A stretch of 64,000 bases of DNA from Elymus sibiricus (Eukaryota > Streptophyta > Magnoliopsida > Poales > Poaceae). The notes beneath the pieces are model-generated. The model was not told the DNA's origin and searched no databases. It saw only the letters and a program-made list of their open reading frames with translations. The translations under genes were made by a program, and so were the position numbers. Positions within the stretch are counted from its first letter, which is position 1, and the number at the start of each line of letters is the position of its first letter. Shown piece by piece: positions 59,381 through 64,000 of the stretch. The stretch covers positions 64,571,628-64,635,627 of the forward strand of contig CM077667.1 in the NCBI GenBank assembly GCA_039707655.1. Direction: 5' to 3'.

Positions 59381-60849
59381 TCAAGTATCTTTAGTTTTTG
59401 CTCCATAGAAGGCCCTCATGATTGATTCATATGGTGGCTTAATTCTTGTTCTAGGGAAGTGTTCCATACCCTTCCTAAGTGGAAATTGAAATTTAATATT
59501 GCCTTCTTTCATATCAATCACGGCGCCTATAGTGTGTAAAAACGGTCTATCAAGTATGATGGGACAAGACGGATAGCAATCAATATTAAGAACAATAAAA
59601 TCAATGGGAACATATTTCATATTTGCAAGAATAAGAACATCATTAATTCTTCCCAATGGCTTTTAATAGTAGAATCTGCCAAGTGCAAATTAAGAGAACA
59701 TTCTTCAATATTGGTAAGACCAAGCACATCACATAGAGATTTCGGAATTGTGGAAACACTAGCACCCAAATCACATAAATCAAAGCATTCATAATTTTTA
59801 ATCTTGAGTTTAATGGTAGGTTCCCACTCATCATGCAATTTTCTAGGAATTGAAATCTCTAATTCCAACTTTTCTTCTAAGGATTTCATCATGGCATAAA
59901 CAATATGTTTAGTAAAAGCTTTATTTTGTTCATAAGCATGGGGTGAATTTATCATAGATTGCAGCAAAGAAATACAATCAACCAAGGAACAACTATCATA
60001 ATTAAAGTATTTCTAATCAAAAATAGTGGGCACATCACTAGTTAAAGTTTTGACCTCTCCAAACCCACTTTCATCAAGATTTTCACCCTCCAAATTATTG
60101 GGACACCCTCTAGCTAAAGTTGACTCTTCTTGAGTTCCTTTATCATCAATTTTAACATTACTAAACAAGGAATAAATAGAGCAAACACCAATCATTTTAA
60201 GATCTTCATCACTGTTATGAAAGTAATCGCTAGAAAACGCTTTTTCTAAAAATTCTCTTTTAGCTCTAAACATAGCAGTCCTTTTCTTACTTTCATCCAT
60301 ATAAACATATAAAGCTTTAATTGATTCATTAATCTTAGGTGGAAAAGCATTCAACTTGAGATTTTCTACATCATGGGAAATTCTATCAATGCTTCTAGAC
60401 ATATCATAAATCTTATTCAATTTTTCTTCGATCGTAGTATTGAAAGACTTTTGAGCATTGCTAAATTCTTGAAAATTACTCTCAAGATCAGAGGTGTTCC
60501 TATTATTATTATAAGAATAATTACCATAGGAATTACCATAATTATTAGAGGAATTTCCAGGAAAAGGCCTAGGATTAAAATTACCTCTATAACCATTGTT
60601 ATTGAAATTGTTTCGCGAGATGAAATTCACATCTACGGAATCATTATTTTGCTCAATCAAAGTAGACAAAGGCACATCATTAAGATAAATAGGAGCATTT
60701 TTACTAGCAACCAACTTCATAAGAGCATCAACTTTTTCACTCAAAGTACTAATTTCTTCAACCGAATTAACTTTTTTACTAGTAGGTGCTCTTTCAGTAT
60801 GCCATTGTGAATAATTTGCCATAATATTATATAGCGATTTAGTAGCATC
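59381..60849 (-). pseudogene. Element E gag-protease fragment, truncated by CACTA G
   Basis: From the insertion point the frame reads leftwards with NIMANYSQWHTERAPTSKK and an Asn/Gly-rich zone (FNPRPFPGNSSNNYGNSYG). A TAG at 60015-60013 interrupts it. The same frame then continues to the protease (DLCDLGASVSTIPKS). A base loss near 59660 shifts to the frame MGRINDVLILANMKYVP...CPIILDRPF, ending at 59381. The capsid-like part is on the far side of the insertion and out of view. The glycine of the second protease motif (ILGRPF) reads Asp here. Confidence 0.78.
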
Positions 60850-61492
60850 CACTACTGGAATCAGATCATTTGCCGTCCGCCATGGCTTTGCCGTCTGCTG
60901 GCGGACGGCAAAGAAAGCCTTTGCCATCAGCTTGCGGAAAACGGACGACAAAGGGTGGGCAGACGGCAAAGAAAGTCTTTGCCATCAGCCCTCGCTTTGC
61001 CGTCGGCTAGCGGACGGCAAAGATTGGGCAGGCAGACGGCAAAGGTCACGGGCGGGCCCCACCGCACCCTGGGTACATCGTTGCCATCGGGTAAGATTTG
61101 CCATCTGCCTTCCCCCTCTTTGCCGTCCGCTAGCAGACGGCAAAGAGGACGTCCCCCCTAACGGTCATGGCGGGGCCCCACCCCGTCCCCTCCCCCCTCT
61201 TTGTCGTCTGCTACCGTCTGCTAGCAGACGGCAAAGAGCCCGCCCCCCATAACGCGCGGCCAAATCCACCTCACTACGGGAAACAGCTAATTTGCCGCCA
61301 GGGGGCGTCTTTGCCGTCAGCTTTTCATCGGGCAGACGGCAAAGAAAGGGTTTGCCGTCATCAGCAGACGGCAAAGAAAAACTGACGGCAAAATAGGCTT
61401 TGCCGTCTGCAAAAAAAAATACAGACAACAAAGAGCTCACTTTGCTGTCTGCAAAAAAGAACACAGACGGCAAAGATCTTTGCCGTCTGCGT

Positions 61493-61619
61493 TTTTTATT
61501 ACAGACGGCAAAGAGCATACTTTGCCGTCTGCAAAAAAGAACACAGACGGCAAAGTCTTTGCCGTCTGTGTTCTTTTTTGCAGACGGCAAAGTATGCTCT
61601 TTGCCGTCTGTAATAAAAC
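61493..61619. repeat. 127-bp near-perfect palindrome in F, with a partial third copy
   Basis: Centre at 61556. The arms contain three 'gccgtctg/cagacggc' words each in mirrored order, separated by matching spacers 'ttcttttttgc' and 'gtatgctc'. A further direct copy of the right arm runs 61619-61696. Confidence 0.88.
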
Positions 61620-61859
61620 TTTGCCGTCTGTGTTCTTTTTTGCAGACGGCAAAGTATGCTCTTTGTCGTCTGTAATAAAAAACGCAGACGGCAAAGAAAA
61701 AACACAGTCCACGGATCGATGACGTGGCAGCAGTATCCACCGCAGATGCACAGCCCACCCCACCACTCTCTCTCTCCCCCTTCTGCCGCCGGGCCCCACC
61801 CCCACCCACGCGCAGCCCACCCTGCCTTATCCACCCACCCACGCACGCACGTAGTCTGA

Positions 61860-62290
61860 CACACACACACCCCTGCCCACGAGGGGGGCAGCGGCGGGCA
61901 GGGAGGCAGCGGCGGGCAGGCCAGCCGGCGCGGGTGGCGTGCAGGGCGTCCGGTGCGGGCGGCGTGCAGGGCGGCCGGCGCGGGCTCGGGCGGCGGTCGG
62001 TGCGGGCGTTGGCCGGTGCGAGCGAGCGCAGCGGCGGGTGAGGGCGGCAGCCGGCGCAGGCTTTGGCCGGTACGGGCGAGCGCAGCGGCGGGCAAGGGCG
62101 GCGGCCGGTGCGGACGTTGGCCAGTGCGGGCGAGCGTAGCGGCGGGCGAGGGCGGCGGCCGATGCGGGCCAGCGCGGCGGCGGGCGCGGGCGTTGGCCGG
62201 CGCGGGCGAGTGCGGCAGCGGGCGAGGTCGGCGTCCGGCGCGGGCGCGCGGCTAGCGCGGGGCGAGCGCGGCTGGGCAGCGGCGCGGCGA
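61860..62290. repeat. GC-rich minisatellite in F
   Basis: Irregular repeats of 'gcggcgggcgagggcggcggcc' and 'ggccggtgcgggcgagcg'. Open frames on both strands are Arg/Ala/Gly/Pro-rich and repetitive; no gene is called. Confidence 0.75.
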
Positions 62291-63531
62291 GTAGGGGACC
62301 CGTGCGTCCGTCCTCTCTCCTCTCCGACGAGCCGCCTCTCCATACTCGTCCATGGAGCTCCGCATAGAGCAGAAGGAAGAAGGGGGCTGGATCTGATGAT
62401 TTTTCGGCTGGAGGCGATGGATTTAGGACCTACGGCGCCCCGAGGACTGCCCCGGCCAACGAGTCCAGGGCTCGATCTTTTTTCTTGTTCGTGGGGATGT
62501 TGTGTGCACACTGTGTTTGTGTTTGGATGATTTTCCTGCCAGTGCAGTAACTTGTCAAGAATTTGGTCGATGATTTCCCTCTGTATAGTTCCAGCACAAG
62601 CTGAATTTGCATATGTTTTAGTATCATCGTTTTGCAAAGAAACTCCAGCGATGGCGGCGCAAACAAGCAGTTTTTGTCCTCTGCACTTGGACTGTTAGGT
62701 TCAGGTTATTTTAATAAACAAAATTCTTTGCCGTCTATGAAAAAAAAGGATGACGACAAAGACAAATTCTTGCTGACGGCAAAGACACTTTTCTTTGCCG
62801 TCTGTTATTTTTACGGCAGACGGCAAATCTGTAGTTGGCTGACGGCAAAATCTTTGCCGTTTGCCCGAGGAAAAGCTGACGGCAAAGTATTCTTTGCCGA
62901 TTTGGACTTTGCCGACACACTTTGCCGTCTGCCAGGTTACGGCAAAATCTTTGCCGTCTGTAATACTGCCTTTGCCGTCTGTAGAAGCCTGACGGCAAAC
63001 TAGCTGTTTCCCGTAGTGCCTCCACCCCCCTCACTCTCCCGCGTCTCCATCCCACCCTCCACCACTGCGCCGCCACCCTCTCTCTCTCCCTCCGAGAACT
63101 CCCGCCCCGATCCGCCGCCCACCGGCAGCCGCCCCCACCCACCGGCCGCTCACGCCCACCGGCCGCCCCCACCCATCGGCCGCCCCGCTGCCCCGCGGCG
63201 AGCCCCCCTCCCCGCTGCCCCCTCTCTCTCTCTCCCTCCCTCTCCCTCCCTCCCGCTGCTCCCCGACGCCCACCGGCCGCCGCCCCCACCCACCGGCCGC
63301 CCCGCCGTCCCGCCGCCCCGCGGCGAGCCCCCTCCCCGAGGCCCCCACCCACCGGCCGCCCCGCCGTCCCGCCGCCCACCGGTCGGCCCGCCGTCCCGCC
63401 GCCCCTGCGGCGAGCGCCCCCTCCCCGCGGCGCCCCACCTCCTCCCTCCCAGTCCACTCCACCGGCCCCCTGCTCCACCGGCACCTTCAAAGGTAAATTT
63501 TTTTGTTTTTTTCTGTTTTTTATTTATGTTA

Positions 63532-63675
63532 ATTAGTTAGTTAGTTAATTTAGTTTAGTTAGTTAGTTTAGGTTAGTTTAGGTTAGTTAGTTAGTTAGGT
63601 TAGTTAGTTAGTTAGGTTAGTTTAGGTTAGTTAGTTAGGTTAGCTTAGGTTATTTTAGGTTAGTTAGTTAGGTTA
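63532..63675. repeat. TTAG-rich microsatellite
   Basis: Imperfect repeats of 'ttag' and 'ttaggttag' on the plus strand. Locally similar to telomere-like heptamers, but the unit is irregular. Confidence 0.85.
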
Positions 63676-63890
63676 GAAGAAAAAAAGAAAAAAAAGAAGA
63701 AGGAAAAAAAGGAAAAAGGAAAAAAGAAGAAGAAGAAGAAGAAAAGAAGAAGAAGAAGAAGAAGAAGAAGAAGAAGAAGAAGAAGAAGAAAAAGAAGAAG
63801 AAGAAGAGAGGAGGAGGAGGAGGAGAAGAAGAAGAAGAAGAAGAAGAAGAAGAAGAAAAAGAAAAGGAAAAAAAGAAGAAGAGGAAGAAG
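63676..63890. repeat. (GAA)n microsatellite
   Basis: Almost pure purine run on the plus strand, mainly gaa triplets, with a (gag/gga) patch at about 63807-63824. Apparent Phe/Ser/Leu-rich frames on the minus strand are artefacts. Confidence 0.93.
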
Positions 63891-63892
63891 AA

Positions 63893-64000
63893 CCACTGAC
63901 CCCCGACCCCCGATGCCACTGACCCCCGACCCCCGACGGCACTGACCCCCGACCCTCGACGCCACTGACCCCTGACCCCCGATGCCACTGACCCCCGACC
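63893..64000. repeat. 23-bp minisatellite, running off the window
   Basis: Copies of 'cactgacccccgacccccga' plus 3 variable bases repeat with 23-bp period to the end of the window, with small variants (cctgacccc, ccctcgac). Confidence 0.88.

Larger units (their letters stand above)
55381..60849 (-). mobile_element. Element E: gypsy-type retrotransposon, visible 3' part
   Basis: The 3' LTR is 55381-56958. On the minus strand it starts TGATACGTATCCAACG and ends AGACACGTCA. The likely duplicated target is atctg (55376-55380); the other end is outside the window. Interior: non-coding 3' region then gag-protease read leftwards. The CACTA element G cuts its gag at 60850. E is related to B and C but clearly diverged. 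Confidence 0.88.
61272..63018. mobile_element. CACTA-type element F, non-autonomous, TSD cct
   Basis: Both ends are present: CACTACGGGAAACAGCTAAT at 61272 and its complement (ctagctgtttcccgtagtg) ending at 63018. The host duplication cct is at 61269-61271 and 63019-63021. Subterminal 'gccgtctg/cagacggc' arrays occupy 61300-61700 and 62730-63000. The core holds a GC-rich minisatellite (61860-62290) and a short AT-richer part without domains. No transposase. The subterminal words are shared with G, so F probably used related transposition proteins. Confidence 0.88.
60850..64000. mobile_element. CACTA-type element G, left end (contains F)
   Basis: Starts CACTACTGGAATCAGATC and is followed by alternating 'tttgccgtc(t/c)g' and 'cagacggcaaag' repeats to about 61245. 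Preceding bases are atc. After F it continues with GC-rich leader-like sequence (63019-63490), a GGTAAATTT donor-like site at 63491, and low-complexity DNA. No transposase is visible before the window ends, and the other terminus is outside. Confidence 0.7.

Noticed and set aside
61300..61700. Regularly spaced repeats resembling a CRISPR array
   Set aside because: The repeats alternate in orientation as palindromes, spacers are repeated rather than unique, and the context is a plant CACTA element.
61165..62637. 490-residue minus-strand open frame in element F
   Set aside because: It consists of translated 'gccgtctg' repeats and the GC-rich minisatellite, overlaps equally long frames on the other strand, and spans the element boundary.
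63532..63675. Interstitial telomere repeat
   Set aside because: The unit is irregular 'ttag/ttaggttag' and never a run of the plant heptamer TTTAGGG.
63660..63988. Phe/Ser/Leu-rich minus-strand frames
   Set aside because: They are translations of the (GAA)n microsatellite.

Overview
This is plant nuclear DNA, almost certainly from a Triticeae grass (wheat, Aegilops, barley or rye group). The evidence is the repeat content: an Angela/BARE1/WIS-type copia LTR, a TNP1/TNP2 CACTA transposon, several gypsy elements whose LTRs begin TGATACG and use a tRNA-Asp-like primer site, and a Tat-lineage-like gypsy element with an antisense accessory gene. There are no bacterial operons, no tRNA or rRNA genes and no CRISPR array. 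Only one plausible host gene is visible.

Layout. 1-1333: part of a copia LTR (minus strand) inserted into a CACTA transposon. 1334-9940: that CACTA element, read on the minus strand from its terminus at 9940. It carries a TNP2 transposase pseudogene with three nonsense codons, a small coiled-coil/membrane ORF, a 337-bp tandem duplication, a 542-bp foldback, an orphan ORF, and a TNP1-like gene cut by the copia insertion. 9941-17484: the least transposon-dense stretch. It holds a LINE-like 3' end, a spliced trypsin-like serine protease gene (minus strand, intact H-D-S triad), a foldback MITE, and a small duplicated piece of the protease first coding exon.

17485-64000 is a nest of insertions that can be peeled by target-site duplications. 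Element A (gypsy-type, plus strand, from 17485) encodes gag-protease and a second ORF of unknown function but no reverse transcriptase or integrase. Element B (minus, 22704-51628, TSD ccgtg) interrupts A's second ORF. Element C (minus, 26638-47169, TSD catac, same LTR family as B) lies in B. Element D (minus, 29883-43176, TSD gagag) lies in C and is the only element here with recognisable RT, RNase H and integrase. D also has a four-exon gene on the opposite strand. The 3' LTR of A (from 54590) is interrupted at 55381 by element E (minus). E's gag is interrupted at 60850 by a CACTA-type element G, which contains a 1.75-kb CACTA-type element F (61272-63018, TSD cct). The window ends in low-complexity and minisatellite DNA inside G.

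All large ORFs carry lesions. Several are apparent CAG-to-TAG changes, as expected from deamination of methylated cytosine. A, B, C and E could only transpose with pol proteins supplied by other elements. I found no convincing new enzymatic system. The most unusual features are the protease gene with its duplicated fragment, the modular gag swap between B and C, the tripled primer-binding site in B, the spliced antisense gene in D, and the large foldbacks at 2558-3099, 16540-16915 and 61493-61619.
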